From Streptomyces olindensis (GTDB lineage: Bacteria > Actinomycetota > Actinomycetes > Streptomycetales > Streptomycetaceae), in assembly GCA_000696115.1 (NCBI GenBank), contig JJOH01000108.1, positions 3,661 through 67,660 of the forward strand: DNA of 64,000 nt, written 5' to 3'. Positions 16,903 to 25,596 of this stretch are shown piece by piece. Below the pieces are notes generated by a model. It worked only from the letters and a program-made list of their open reading frames with translations. It was not told the DNA's origin and searched no databases. The position numbers and the translations under genes were made by a program. Each line of letters begins with the position of its first letter. Position 1 is the first letter of the stretch.

Positions 16903-18641
16903 TCAGGCGGGCTGGGCGTGCGGCAGTTCGGTGAGCCAGGGCAGGACGCCGCGGTCGCTGGCGCCGAGCCGGGCGTAGGCGCTGTACAGGTGGTTGCCGA
17001 CGGTGCGGACGGACAGGGTGAGGCGTTCGGCGATCTGCCGGTTGCTCAGGCCCGCCGCCGCGAGGTTGACGATCTGCCGCTGCCGGGCGGTGAGTTCGCC
17101 GAGGACCAGCCCGGACAGCGCGGGCGTGCGGGCGCCCTGGCAGCGCCGGGCCAGGGCGACGGCCCGGGTGCGGGAGTGGCGGGCGGCGCGCGGGTCGCGG
17201 TGGGCGCCCACGGCCTGGGCGTGTGCCTCGGCGGCGAACAGCGTGAAGCCCCGCTGCTCCAGTTCCTCGGCCACGGCGTCCAGGGCCGGGCCGTCGGCCC
17301 GGGTGAGCGCGTCGGCGTGCCGGGCGAACACGCCGCTCAGCCGGTCGATGACCTTCTCGGGGGCGCCGAGGCGGACGGCGTCGTAGGGGTCGGTGAGGGC
17401 CTCCAGGTCCAGATCCCCCGCCTTGTCGGCCGCCGGATCCCCGGACAGGGCCGAGGCGCGGGCGAGTTCCTCCCGGCACGCCGCGTCCTGGGGGTCGCGT
17501 ACGAGCCCCTCGCGCGCCCAGGCGGCCGCTTCCCTCACCTCCCCGCGCAGGCGGGCGAACCGGGCGCGCACGGCGGCGTACCCGCCCGGCAGCGGGCCGC
17601 CCTCGGCGACCAGCCACTCCCCCACGGGCGTGGGCGTCGCCCGTACGTCGTCCTGGTCGATCCGGCGGGCCAGCGCGGCCGCCTCGGCGTCGAGGGCGCG
17701 GCGTACGCGTCCGGCGTCCGGGCCAGCCGGCGCGCCCGCAGCCGGCCGGCGGCGCCCCTCAGCACGGGGCCGTACAGGGGGTGGGCCAGCCGGACGGCTC
17801 CGAGGTCGTCGACGTGGACCAGCCCGTCGGACTCCAGGGCTTCGAGGGCCCCGAGGTCAAGGTCGTCCGCATCCGACGGCAGGGGTTCGGCGAAGGCGAG
17901 GCGGTCGAGGGTCTCGCGTTCGCGCGGGCAGGTGCGGCCGAGGACGTGGGCGCTGCGCTCGCGCACGGCCGTGGTCAGCGGCACCGGGCCGCGCCAGGCC
18001 CGCTCCTCGGTGTCCGGGGCGGGGGTCAGCAGGCCGCGCACGGCGTCCAGCAGGTCGCGCAGCAGCCGCAGGTCGCCCCGGCTCAGGCGCCGCAGCCGGT
18101 GGGCGGTGAGCGGATCGAGAGGTCCGGCGCCGGCCGTGAGGAGCCGTGCGGTCTCCTCCTCGGGCAGCGGTTCCAGGGCGAGGCGCGGCAGGAGTTCGCC
18201 GGTCCACAGCCGGGAGACCGCGCCGGGCACCGGGGCGCCGTCCCCGGCGACCACCAGCAGGCGGGTGCGGCCGTGCACGGCGAGTTGGTGGACCAGGGCG
18301 GCGGAGGCGTCGTCGAGCAGGTGCGCGTCGTCCACCAGCAGTGTGCGGACGTCGGACAGGAGCCGGACCGCGCGGTGCAGGGTGACCGACTCGGGCAGCA
18401 GATGGGCGAACGCGGCGAAGGGCAGGCCGCGGCTCTCGGGTGTGCCCGCCGCCCGGGCGCAGCCGGTGCCGCGGATCGCCTCGGTGACGAGGCGGGTCTT
18501 GCCGCAGCCCGCCGGGCCCGTCACCACGATGCCGCGGTGCGGGCCGGCCAGGGACCGGCGGACCAGCTCCAGTTCGTCCTCCCGCCCGGCGAACGGCCAG
18601 GGCAGCTCCAGCGTCGTCGCGTCCCGTTCGTAAGTCGTCAC
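16903..18641 (-). pseudogene. LuxR-family ATPase regulator, frameshifted and probably internally deleted
   Basis: The first part, from GTG at 18639-18641, is an ATPase of the MalT/large LuxR class: Walker A GPAGCGKTRL and Walker B RTLLVDDAHLL. It reads well to about GAAGRLRARRLA, then turns into Arg/Pro-rich nonsense to a stop at 17535. The second part, in another frame from about 17740 to 16903, ends in a sound LuxR HTH (ELTARQRQIVNLAAAGLSNR, then QIAERLTLSVRTVGNHLYSA). Joined, the product would be about 575 residues, much shorter than the usual 850-950, so the helical repeat region is largely missing. It is either a decaying gene or a base error at 17700-17740. Confidence 0.75.
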
Positions 18642-18655
18642 ACAGACATGAGCGC

Positions 18656-18692
18656 GGCTACTCAGTTCTGATACAGGGCGACTTGAGTAGCC
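18656..18692. promoter_or_regulatory. Inverted repeat between divergent LuxR and metalloprotease genes
   Basis: Arms GGCTACTCA (18656-18664) and TGAGTAGCC (18684-18692) are perfect complements separated by 19 bp. The spacer holds TTCTGATACAGGGCGAC, nearly the same as the element upstream of the S8/CHAT genes. It lies 15 bp upstream of the LuxR start and 46 bp upstream of the metalloprotease start, so it may be a shared operator. Confidence 0.55.
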
Positions 18693-18737
18693 CCCGACTC
18701 AGGCGCCCGGGACGGGCCGCACGGCAGGCTGTGGCCC

Positions 18738-19820
18738 ATGACCGCACGCTACTGCTCGCTGGCTCAGGCGCCGGCGCCCGCCTTCGCACCGGGGCTGGCG
18801 GCCGAGCGGCTGAGCGCGCTCGCGAGCGGACGGCGGATGTGGGTCAACGGCACCGTTCTGCACTACTGGTTCTTCGACGGTGACAGCGACGCGTCCGTCA
18901 TCCCCGTGCCGGGGACGGGGATGACGCGGCGGGTGTCCTGGGCGGGCGCCGAGGAGCAGCGGGACGTGGTGCGCGGGTGCTTCCGGGAGTGGGAGGACCT
19001 CGGCATCGGCGTCACCTTCGCCGAGGTCGACGACCGTGCGGAGGCCGAACTGCGCATCGGGTTCCAGCCCGGCGACGGCTCGTGGTCGGCGGTGGGCCGG
19101 GAGGCGCTGCTGGCCGGCCTGCACGAACGCACCATGAACTTCGGCTGGGACCTGACCGCGCCCGGGGAGCGCGCGACGGCCCTGCACGAGATCGGGCACG
19201 CGCTCGGCATGCTGCACGAGCACCAGAGCCCGTTCGCCGGCATCCACTGGGACGACGAGGCCGTGTACGCCGAGCTGGCGGGCCCGCCGAACCACTGGAG
19301 CCGGGAGAGGACGCACTACAACGTCCTGCGCAAGCTCGACCCGGCCGAGGTGAACGGCTGCGTCTGGGACCCGCAGTCGATCATGGAGTTTCCGTTCTCG
19401 TCGGGGCTGGTCCTGGAGCCGGAGCAGTACCGCGCGGGTCTGCACCCGCCCGGCACCCTGTCCGCCGCCGACAAGGAGTTCGTGCTCCGCTGGTATCCGC
19501 CGGCGGACCCGGCGCCGCCCGCGCTGGTGCCGTTCCGCTCGGCGCCGCTCGGGCTGGGCCCGGGCGGACAGGCCGACTTCGTCGTCGATCCGCCGGAGAC
19601 CCGCACGTACACGCTGGGCACCTTCGGCGACGGCGACACGGTCGTCGTGGTCTTCGAGGAGCGGGACGGGGAGCCCCGCTACCTCGCCGGCCAGGACGAC
19701 GGGGGGACTCCGCACAACGCCACGATCGGCGTGCGGCTCGTCAAGGGCCGCCGCTACGTCGTCCGCGTACGCCTGTACTCCGCCTGGGGTTCCGGCGAGA
19801 CGGCGGTGATGTGCTGGTGA
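18738..19820 (+). CDS. Astacin/M12A-like zinc metalloprotease
   Basis: A 360-aa protein with ATG at 18738. The zinc site HEIGHALGMLHEHQSP begins at His150 and fits HExxHxxGxxH of the metzincins. SIMEFPFSSG about 60 residues later is the Met-turn region. A C-terminal beta-rich domain (about 255-360, RTYTLGTFGDGDTVVVVFEE) looks like a pre-peptidase C-terminal type module. There is no signal peptide, so either export is non-classical or it acts in the cytosol, like the S8 protease nearby. It diverges from the broken LuxR gene. Confidence 0.85.
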   Translation: MTARYCSLAQAPAPAFAPGLAAERLSALASGRRMWVNGTVLHYWFFDGDSDASVIPVPGTGMTRRVSWAGAEEQRDVVRGCFREWEDLGIGVTFAEVDDRAEAELRIGFQPGDGSWSAVGREALLAGLHERTMNFGWDLTAPGERATALHEIGHALGMLHEHQSPFAGIHWDDEAVYAELAGPPNHWSRERTHYNVLRKLDPAEVNGCVWDPQSIMEFPFSSGLVLEPEQYRAGLHPPGTLSAADKEFVLRWYPPADPAPPALVPFRSAPLGLGPGGQADFVVDPPETRTYTLGTFGDGDTVVVVFEERDGEPRYLAGQDDGGTPHNATIGVRLVKGRRYVVRVRLYSAWGSGETAVMCW

Positions 19821-20040
19821 CGGCACGCACGCGCCGCGCGGACACCTGAGCCACAGTCCGGCACCGGGGGAGCGGTCGAGGACGTCGCCCATGGGGGTGG
19901 GTGACGTCCTCGACCACGCCATGCGCCGGGGACACGGCTCTCGCGGGCCGCGTGCGGCCCGCAGGCGCAAGCGCCGCCGCCCGCTCCTTCACGCTGAAGT
20001 CCGCCGGGGCAGGGGCGCACCATCGGCGTCCGTGACACCG

Positions 20041-21096
20041 CCGGGGGCGGCCGGAGGCGGAGACGGCGCCACCGTCTCCCTCACCTCCCCCTCCTTCACC
20101 GTGACCAGCCCCTACCTGAACTTCAAGATCGGCGGCGGGCGGCATCCGCACGAGGCCGGTACCGTGCTGGACAGCACTCCGCCCGAGGGCACCGTCACTC
20201 GCCGACTTCGAGGCACCTTCCTGAGCGGCGACTCCACCACCGGCACCCTCACGTCGCCCGAGTTCACCGTCGACAAGAAGCACTTCCTCATCGGCGGCGG
20301 CAACCACCCGGCAGGCTCGGCCGACCCCACCTCCGTCGAGCTCCTCGTGGACGGCCAGGCCGTGCGCAGTGCCACCGGGAAGGACTCCGAGGCGCTCAAC
20401 TGGGCCTCGTGGGACGTCGGCGACCTCGCCGGCAAGAAGGCGCGGATCAGGATCGTCGACGGCAACACCGGCGGCTGGGGCCATGCCAATGCCGACCACA
20501 TCGTCATGTCCGACACCCCTGCCCAGCCCGTCTCGCAGGAGACGTCCGTCCATCTGATCGTCGACGGCAAGGTCGTCCGCAGCGCGACCGGTACCGGCAG
20601 TGAGGCCCTGGACTGGGCGTCCTTCGACATGCGCCCGTACGTCGGCAAGAAGGCGCAGATCCGGATCCTCGACATGAACACCGGCGGCTGGGGTCACGTG
20701 CTGGCCGACCGGTTCACCACCGCGGACAAGCCCGCCGAGTCCGTTCTGCAGCGCGCCGGCTGGGCCGACTACGGCAAGGACTACTACGCGGCCGTATCCT
20801 GGGAGAACGCGCCGGGCGGCAAACGCTGCATGATCGGCTGGATGAACAACTGGGACTACGGCGGGTCCATCCCCACCTCCCCGTGGCGCGGCGTGCAGAG
20901 CGTCCCGAGGGCCGAAGCGCTGGAACCGGCCCTCACGGTTGTCGCCCAGGCGCCCGAGGAGATCGGCCGCAGCGCCGCGACCACCGCCCTGGCCCGCCTC
21001 GACGGCGACCGCTCCCGGGCCCGCACCATCACCGTGCCCACTCGGCTGGTCGTCCGCGGGTCGGGGGAGCAACGCATCGGAGGCGGCGGTCGCTGA
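20041..21096 (+). pseudogene. GH32 levanase remnant
   Basis: The frame carries the accessory modules found in actinobacterial levanases (LTSPEFTVDKKHFLIGGGNHP; two copies around VDGQAVRSATG and VDGKVVRSATG, each ending NTGGWGH). A GH32 segment follows: WADYGKDYYAAVSWENAPGG, MIGWMNNWDYGGSIPTSPWR. The N-terminal half with the nucleophile motif WMNDPNG and the RDP motif is missing, as is the C-terminal beta-sandwich, and the last part loses similarity. No convincing start exists; the sequence left to 19821 shows nothing recognisable. This is a deletion derivative next to a working levansucrase, leaving levan synthesis without its local hydrolase. Confidence 0.75.
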
Positions 21097-21230
21097 CGGG
21101 CCGAAGCGCCTCCCGCAAGCGGTTCAGGCCCGGGGGAAAGGGCAGTCGACGGGCCCCCACCGGCACGGCACCGGCAGCTGAGGATGTGCGTGTCAGCAGG
21201 CTGATCTGCGAGTTCGGGTACTGTACGGCC

Positions 21231-22244
21231 GTGGGAGAACGGGCGACCATCGGCGATGTCGCGGCCCGGGCCGGGGTGGGGGTCGGCACGGTTTCGCGCG
21301 TCCTGAACGACAGCCGGAATGTCAGCGAGGACACCCGCGAGCGGGTGCTGCGGGTGATCCGGGATCTGGACTACCGGCCCAACCGGCGCGCTCGCGCGTT
21401 GTCCACGGGACGCACCCAGAGCATCGCCGTCATCGCGCCCTTCGCCACCGAGCCGTCGGTCGTCGAGCGGCTGCGTGGCATCTCACACGAGCTGCACGGC
21501 AGCGACCACGACCTCACCCTGCTCGACGTGGCAACACCGGATCAGCGTGATCAGCAGTACCGGGCGGTGGCGGCCGGGGACCGCTTCGACGGGCTGCTGG
21601 CGATCTCGCTCGCGCCCACCGACGACGAAGCGGAGCAGCTGGCACGGGCCGGTCTGTCCACGGTGCTGCTGGACTGTGAGCACCCGGACCTGCCACGTGT
21701 GGTGATCGACGACGTGCGCGGCGGCATGCTGGCGACCCGTCATCTGCTGCAACTCGGCCACCGTCGCATCGCGTTCATGGGCGATGTCGCCGACCGTCGT
21801 TTCCGTTTCAGCGCGAGCGCCCGTCGGCGCGAGGGCTGCGAGCTGGCACTGCGCGCGTACGGCCTGGCACTGGAGGAGCCGTACGTCCGGGTCGGACCCC
21901 ACGGCCGCGCGGTGGCGCACCGCCTCACCGACGAGTTGCTGGCCCTTCCGGAGCCCCCCAGCGCGATCGTCACCGCGTCCGACACCCGGGCGCTGGGGGT
22001 CATCGAAGCGGCGAGCTCCGCGGGCGTGAGGGTCCCTCAGGAACTGTCCGTGGTCGGCTTCGACGACCTCGACGTGGCGGCCTACGTAGGGCTGACCACG
22101 GTACGCCAGCCCCTGCGCACCAGCGGCGGGATCGCCGCCCGCCTGCTGCTGGAACGCATCGGCCGGCTCGTTGGCGACCCCGTCGAGAAGATGCTGGAAC
22201 TGGAGCTCGTGCCTCGGCGTACGACGGCCGCCGTGGGAGTCTGA
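21231..22244 (+). CDS. LacI-family regulator of the levansucrase locus
   Basis: A 337-aa protein from GTG at 21231; TACTGT at 21219-21224 lies 6 bp before it, suggesting a leaderless mRNA. The N-terminal HTH (TIGDVAARAGVGVGTVSRVL, then hinge YRPNRRARALSTGRT) is followed by a periplasmic-binding-like sensor domain ending in VVGFDDLDVAAYVGLTTVRQ. It lies just upstream of the levansucrase gene. Two LacI-type operators lie between the two genes, so it most likely represses levansucrase and responds to a fructoside or sucrose derivative (inference from context). Confidence 0.9.
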   Translation: MGERATIGDVAARAGVGVGTVSRVLNDSRNVSEDTRERVLRVIRDLDYRPNRRARALSTGRTQSIAVIAPFATEPSVVERLRGISHELHGSDHDLTLLDVATPDQRDQQYRAVAAGDRFDGLLAISLAPTDDEAEQLARAGLSTVLLDCEHPDLPRVVIDDVRGGMLATRHLLQLGHRRIAFMGDVADRRFRFSASARRREGCELALRAYGLALEEPYVRVGPHGRAVAHRLTDELLALPEPPSAIVTASDTRALGVIEAASSAGVRVPQELSVVGFDDLDVAAYVGLTTVRQPLRTSGGIAARLLLERIGRLVGDPVEKMLELELVPRRTTAAVGV

Positions 22245-22265
22245 CCCGCGGTACGCCGACGACAT

Positions 22266-22279
22266 TGGATCGGTTTCCA
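22266..22279. promoter_or_regulatory. LacI-type operator 1 (levansucrase)
   Basis: TGGATCGGTTTCCA, an imperfect palindrome with TGGA/TCCA ends and a central CG, lies 22 bp after the regulator stop. It matches the second operator 109 bp downstream in layout. Confidence 0.65.
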
Positions 22280-22374
22280 TTAACTTCCACCGCGCGACTC
22301 CGACCGCTGCTCGTACGTAAATCTTCACCTCACAAGTTCACCCTTTTCCCGGAAAACTGAGGTAGCGTCAGCGA

Positions 22375-22388
22375 TGGAACCGGTTCCA
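22375..22388. promoter_or_regulatory. LacI-type operator 2 at the levansucrase promoter
   Basis: TGGAACCGGTTCCA is a perfect 14-bp palindrome of LacI/GalR style with a central CG. It starts 6 bp after a likely -10 (TAGCGT, 22363-22368), so it covers the expected transcription start. It lies 40 bp before the levansucrase ATG. Confidence 0.8.
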
Positions 22389-22427
22389 AATCCTCCATTC
22401 GTTCCCTCTTCCCCCCACGGGTGACGT

Positions 22428-23762
22428 ATGTACAGAGCAAGACGAGTGGTGCTCCGGCTGGCGACGGGTCTGGCAGCCCTCGCGACGCTGAGCGGCATCA
22501 TCACTCCCGCTTCCGCCTCCCCCCACGACGCGTCCCGGGCGGGCACACGGCAGTACACCGCCGACGACGACCACACAGCCGTCTGGTCCCGCGCGGACGC
22601 CCTGAAACTCAAGCAGGACAGGACCAACACCGCCCCCCGCGTGTCGCCCGACTTCCCGGTGATGACCGACAAGGTGTGGGTGTGGGACACCTGGCCGCTC
22701 ACCAAGCTCAACACCCAGACAGCCACCTACAAGGGCTGGCACGTCATCTTCTCGCTGACGGCCCCGCGGTCGGTGCCGTTCGGCGACCGGCACTGGTACG
22801 CGAAGATCGGCTACTTCTACTCGCGTGACGCCAAGAGCTGGAAGTACGGCGGCGACCTGTTCCAGCCCGGCACCTCGTTCGGCTCACGTGAGTGGGCCGG
22901 CTCGGCAGCGCTCATCGGCGACAATGTGTACTCCTTCTACACCGCCTCCGGGCGCGACAACGGCGGGGTCGACCCCAACGACGCGCTGCAGCGTCTCGCG
23001 CAGGCGACCGGCAAGATCCACGCGGACAAGAACCGCGTGTGGTTCTCCGGCTTCCGGGACCACCGCATCATCGCCGAGGCCGACGGCAAGATGTACCAGA
23101 CCCTCGAACAGTCGCAGCAAGGCCCGATCATCTACGCCTTCCGCGACCCGTTCGTCTTCCGCGATCCGCGGGACCGCAAGGTCCACCTGCTGTTCGAGGG
23201 CAACACGGGCGGTACCGCGGGCACGTACCAGTGCACCAAACGCGACATAGGTGACGTCCCGGCCGGCCACGAGGTGCCGGAGGACGCGAAGTACTACACG
23301 GGCAACATCGGGCTGGCCACGGCCACCGGCGACAGCATGGAGAACTGGAAGCTCCAGCCCCCGCTGCTCTCGGCCAACTGCGTGAACCAGCAGACCGAAC
23401 GGCCGCACCTGATCATCCGCGGCGGCAAGTACTACCTGTTCACGATCAGCCACAAGTTCACGTTCGCGCCGGGTCTGAGCGGCTGGGACGGCCTCTACGG
23501 GTTCGTCGGACCGGCGCTGCGCAGCGACTACCGGCCGCTCAACGGCAGCGCGCTGGTCCTGGGCAACCCCGAGGATGCCCCGACACAGCAGTACTCGCAC
23601 TACGTGATGCCCAACGGGCTGGTGGAGAGCTTCATCGACACCGTCCCGACCGCCGACGGCGGGACCCGCTTCGGCGGCACCCTCGCACGCACGCTCGTGC
23701 TGTCTCTGAAGGACGACAGGACGAGGCTGGCCGGTCAGTTGGACTACGGCTTCATTCCGTAG
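22428..23762 (+). CDS. Secreted levansucrase (GH68)
   Basis: A 444-aa protein with a signal peptide (MYRARRVVLRLATGLAALAT onward, cleavage near ASA-SPH at about 31). GH68 features include the nucleophile Asp87 in VWVWDTWPL, the transition-state Asp in FRDPFVF, and the general acid/base Glu in QQTERPHLI. EWAGSAALIGDNV is also typical. It should split sucrose outside the cell and polymerise fructose into levan or fructo-oligosaccharides, releasing glucose. The gene is transcribed alone after its LacI regulator and ends in a strong terminator. Confidence 0.94.
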   Translation: MYRARRVVLRLATGLAALATLSGIITPASASPHDASRAGTRQYTADDDHTAVWSRADALKLKQDRTNTAPRVSPDFPVMTDKVWVWDTWPLTKLNTQTATYKGWHVIFSLTAPRSVPFGDRHWYAKIGYFYSRDAKSWKYGGDLFQPGTSFGSREWAGSAALIGDNVYSFYTASGRDNGGVDPNDALQRLAQATGKIHADKNRVWFSGFRDHRIIAEADGKMYQTLEQSQQGPIIYAFRDPFVFRDPRDRKVHLLFEGNTGGTAGTYQCTKRDIGDVPAGHEVPEDAKYYTGNIGLATATGDSMENWKLQPPLLSANCVNQQTERPHLIIRGGKYYLFTISHKFTFAPGLSGWDGLYGFVGPALRSDYRPLNGSALVLGNPEDAPTQQYSHYVMPNGLVESFIDTVPTADGGTRFGGTLARTLVLSLKDDRTRLAGQLDYGFIP

Positions 23763-23780
23763 ACCAGCCCGACCGTAGAA

Positions 23781-23816
23781 CAGGGCCGGTTTCGGATACC
23801 TCCGAAACCGGCCCTG
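23781..23816. terminator. Terminator between levansucrase and tRNA-Pro
   Basis: A perfect 15-bp stem, CAGGGCCGGTTTCGG and CCGAAACCGGCCCTG, with loop ATACCT, starts 18 bp after the levansucrase stop. It lies between convergent transcripts and can terminate both the levansucrase and the tRNA. Confidence 0.88.
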
Positions 23817-23834
23817 ACCTGCAACTGTCTCCAG

Positions 23835-23908
<74 letters not shown>

Positions 23909-23974
23909 TTGCGCATCGCGCGGGTGAACCGCGTGATCACGCAGGTCAACCCTACCGCATGTGCGGAGCGGGGC

Positions 23975-24271
23975 TCAGTTGCGCGGTCCTGGGGGCGGCA
24001 TGTGTTCGGGGTGTGAGGCGCGCAGCGTGTACGTGCCGAGCAGTTGCTCGCCCGGCTCGAAGGGTTCGTCCCGGGGCCCTCGCCGGCGGCCGATCCGGGC
24101 GCCGGTCCAGCCGGTGAGGCTCACCGTCGATACGGCGACGGCGAGGACGGCCCACCAGGGGAGTTCCGCCTTGGTCGCGTGTCCGGCGCAGGCCGCGACG
24201 GCCAGGAGCGCCGTGACGGCGCCTCCGGTCAGTCCGGCTCGCCGGACGAGTCGGTGCCGCGTCTCGTCCAC
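23975..24271 (-). CDS. Small membrane protein, unknown function
   Basis: A 98-aa protein from GTG at 24269-24271 with GGGGAAG before it; a start 18 bp upstream (GTG, KGKQQVDETRH) is also possible. Two hydrophobic segments are visible (GLTGGAVTALLAVAACAG, then WWAVLAVAVSTVSLTGWTG). A charged tail follows, ending HPEHMPPPGPRN. I do not recognise a family. It follows the LacI regulator gene on the same strand after 215 bp in which I see no other gene. Confidence 0.65.
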   Translation of the reverse strand: MDETRHRLVRRAGLTGGAVTALLAVAACAGHATKAELPWWAVLAVAVSTVSLTGWTGARIGRRRGPRDEPFEPGEQLLGTYTLRASHPEHMPPPGPRN

Positions 24272-24486
24272 CTGCTGCTTCCCCTTCACCGCGCGCTCGT
24301 ATGCCTCGGAATTCCCAACTGCCGGGCATATGCCGCAAACAATACGCGAATCGGCGGGAACTCCCGACCAGGGCATAGGGGTTGAGACGGTCATCCTCAC
24401 CGAACCGTCCGCAGGTGGCCGGCCCACCATGTCCAGGTCCTGGGTGCCAATACCGTGGAAAGCAACCAGGTTGTCCGCTGAACCAG

Positions 24487-25485
24487 TCAGGCCGGCGGCG
24501 CCGTCGTCCCCCGGATCTCCAGCGTGGGCGCGGCCAGGTGGAGCCGCCCCTCGCCCCCGGGGCGCTCGAAGCGGTCGAGGAGGAAGCGGGCGGCCCTGCG
24601 GCCGACCTCGTGGCCGGCGTTGTCGACGGTGGTGAGCCACAGGTGGCGCAGCCGGGAGACGCTCGTGTTGTCGTAGCCGACGACGGACACGTCGTGCGGG
24701 ACGCGCAAGCCGAGTTCCTCCGCCGCCGACAGGGCGCCGACGCAGGTGATGTCGTTGACGGCGAAGACGGCGGTGGGGCGGTCCGGCCGGCTCAGGAGGC
24801 GGACGGTCGCCCGGTAGCCGCCCTCCTCGGTCATGTCGCCGGTCTCGACGACGGCCCGTTCCGCCAGGCCGTGCGCCCGCATCGTCGCCTCGAAGCTGCG
24901 GCGGCGCAGCTCGCCGACGGCGCCGTAGCCGGCCAGGTGCGCGATGCGGCGGTGGCCCAGGCCGATGAGGTGCTCGGTGACCAGCCGCGCGCCCTGCTCG
25001 TCGTCGCCCGCGACCTGGTCCACCCCGGGCGGCACCGGCTCGCGGGCACCGGCCAGGACGACCGGCATGCGCGCGGCGACGGCCCCGAGAGCCGCGGGGT
25101 CGGGCAGGGTGCCGACCACGACCAGGCCGTCGACGCGCAGGTCCAGCAGCGGATCGGCCGGGTCCTGGCCGGCGCGGCGGTTGAGGCGGGCGTCGGCCAG
25201 CAGCATGTGCAGGCCGCCCGTGTGCAGCAGGGAGTTCAGGCCGTCGAGGAGGTCCACGAACCAGGGGTTGCGCAGGTCGTTCAGCAGGACGCCGACCGTG
25301 CGGGTGCGCTGTTCGCTGAGGCTGCGCGCGGCGGCGTTGGGCCGGTAGCCGAGCTCCCGGGCGGCCCGGAGCACGGCCTCCCGCTTCTCGGGGCGTACCT
25401 GGTCGGAGCCGCGCAGCACCAGCGAGACCAGCGACTTGGAGACGCCGGCCCGTTCGGCGACGTCTCGGATGGTCGGCGCTCTCAT
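24487..25485 (-). CDS. LacI-family regulator
   Basis: A 332-aa protein from ATG at 25483-25485. The HTH and hinge are clear (TIRDVAERAGVSKSLVSLVL, GYRPNAAARSLSEQRTRTVG). The sensor domain includes GVLLNDLRNPWFVDLLDGL and ends in VVGYDNTSVSRLRHLWLTTV. It is divergent from a Gfo/Idh/MocA dehydrogenase gene, and mirror-image operator sequences lie in the shared region, so it likely represses both genes. The effector is unknown, presumably the dehydrogenase's polyol or sugar substrate. Confidence 0.92.
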   Translation of the reverse strand: MRAPTIRDVAERAGVSKSLVSLVLRGSDQVRPEKREAVLRAARELGYRPNAAARSLSEQRTRTVGVLLNDLRNPWFVDLLDGLNSLLHTGGLHMLLADARLNRRAGQDPADPLLDLRVDGLVVVGTLPDPAALGAVAARMPVVLAGAREPVPPGVDQVAGDDEQGARLVTEHLIGLGHRRIAHLAGYGAVGELRRRSFEATMRAHGLAERAVVETGDMTEEGGYRATVRLLSRPDRPTAVFAVNDITCVGALSAAEELGLRVPHDVSVVGYDNTSVSRLRHLWLTTVDNAGHEVGRRAARFLLDRFERPGGEGRLHLAAPTLEIRGTTAPPA

Positions 25486-25488
25486 GAC

Positions 25489-25583
25489 ATGGACCGTTCC
25501 ATGAGGGGCGCGGGCTTGTCAAAGGGTTGACAGCGAGCGGAAACCGCGCTCAGGGTGGGCTGGACAGGTTCTGGAACGGTCCA
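25489..25583. promoter_or_regulatory. Divergent LacI-type control region with two mirror operators
   Basis: ATGGACCGTTCCAT (25489-25502) adjoins the regulator start, and TGGAACGGTCCA (25572-25583) lies before the dehydrogenase ATG. The second is the exact reverse complement of TGGACCGTTCCA in the first. Between them TGTCAA-AGGG-TTGACA (25517-25532) is a perfect inverted repeat giving a TTGACA -35 on each strand. For the plus strand, CAGGGT (25551-25556) follows at 18 bp. Confidence 0.78.
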
Positions 25584-25596
25584 AAGAGGGGCTCTC

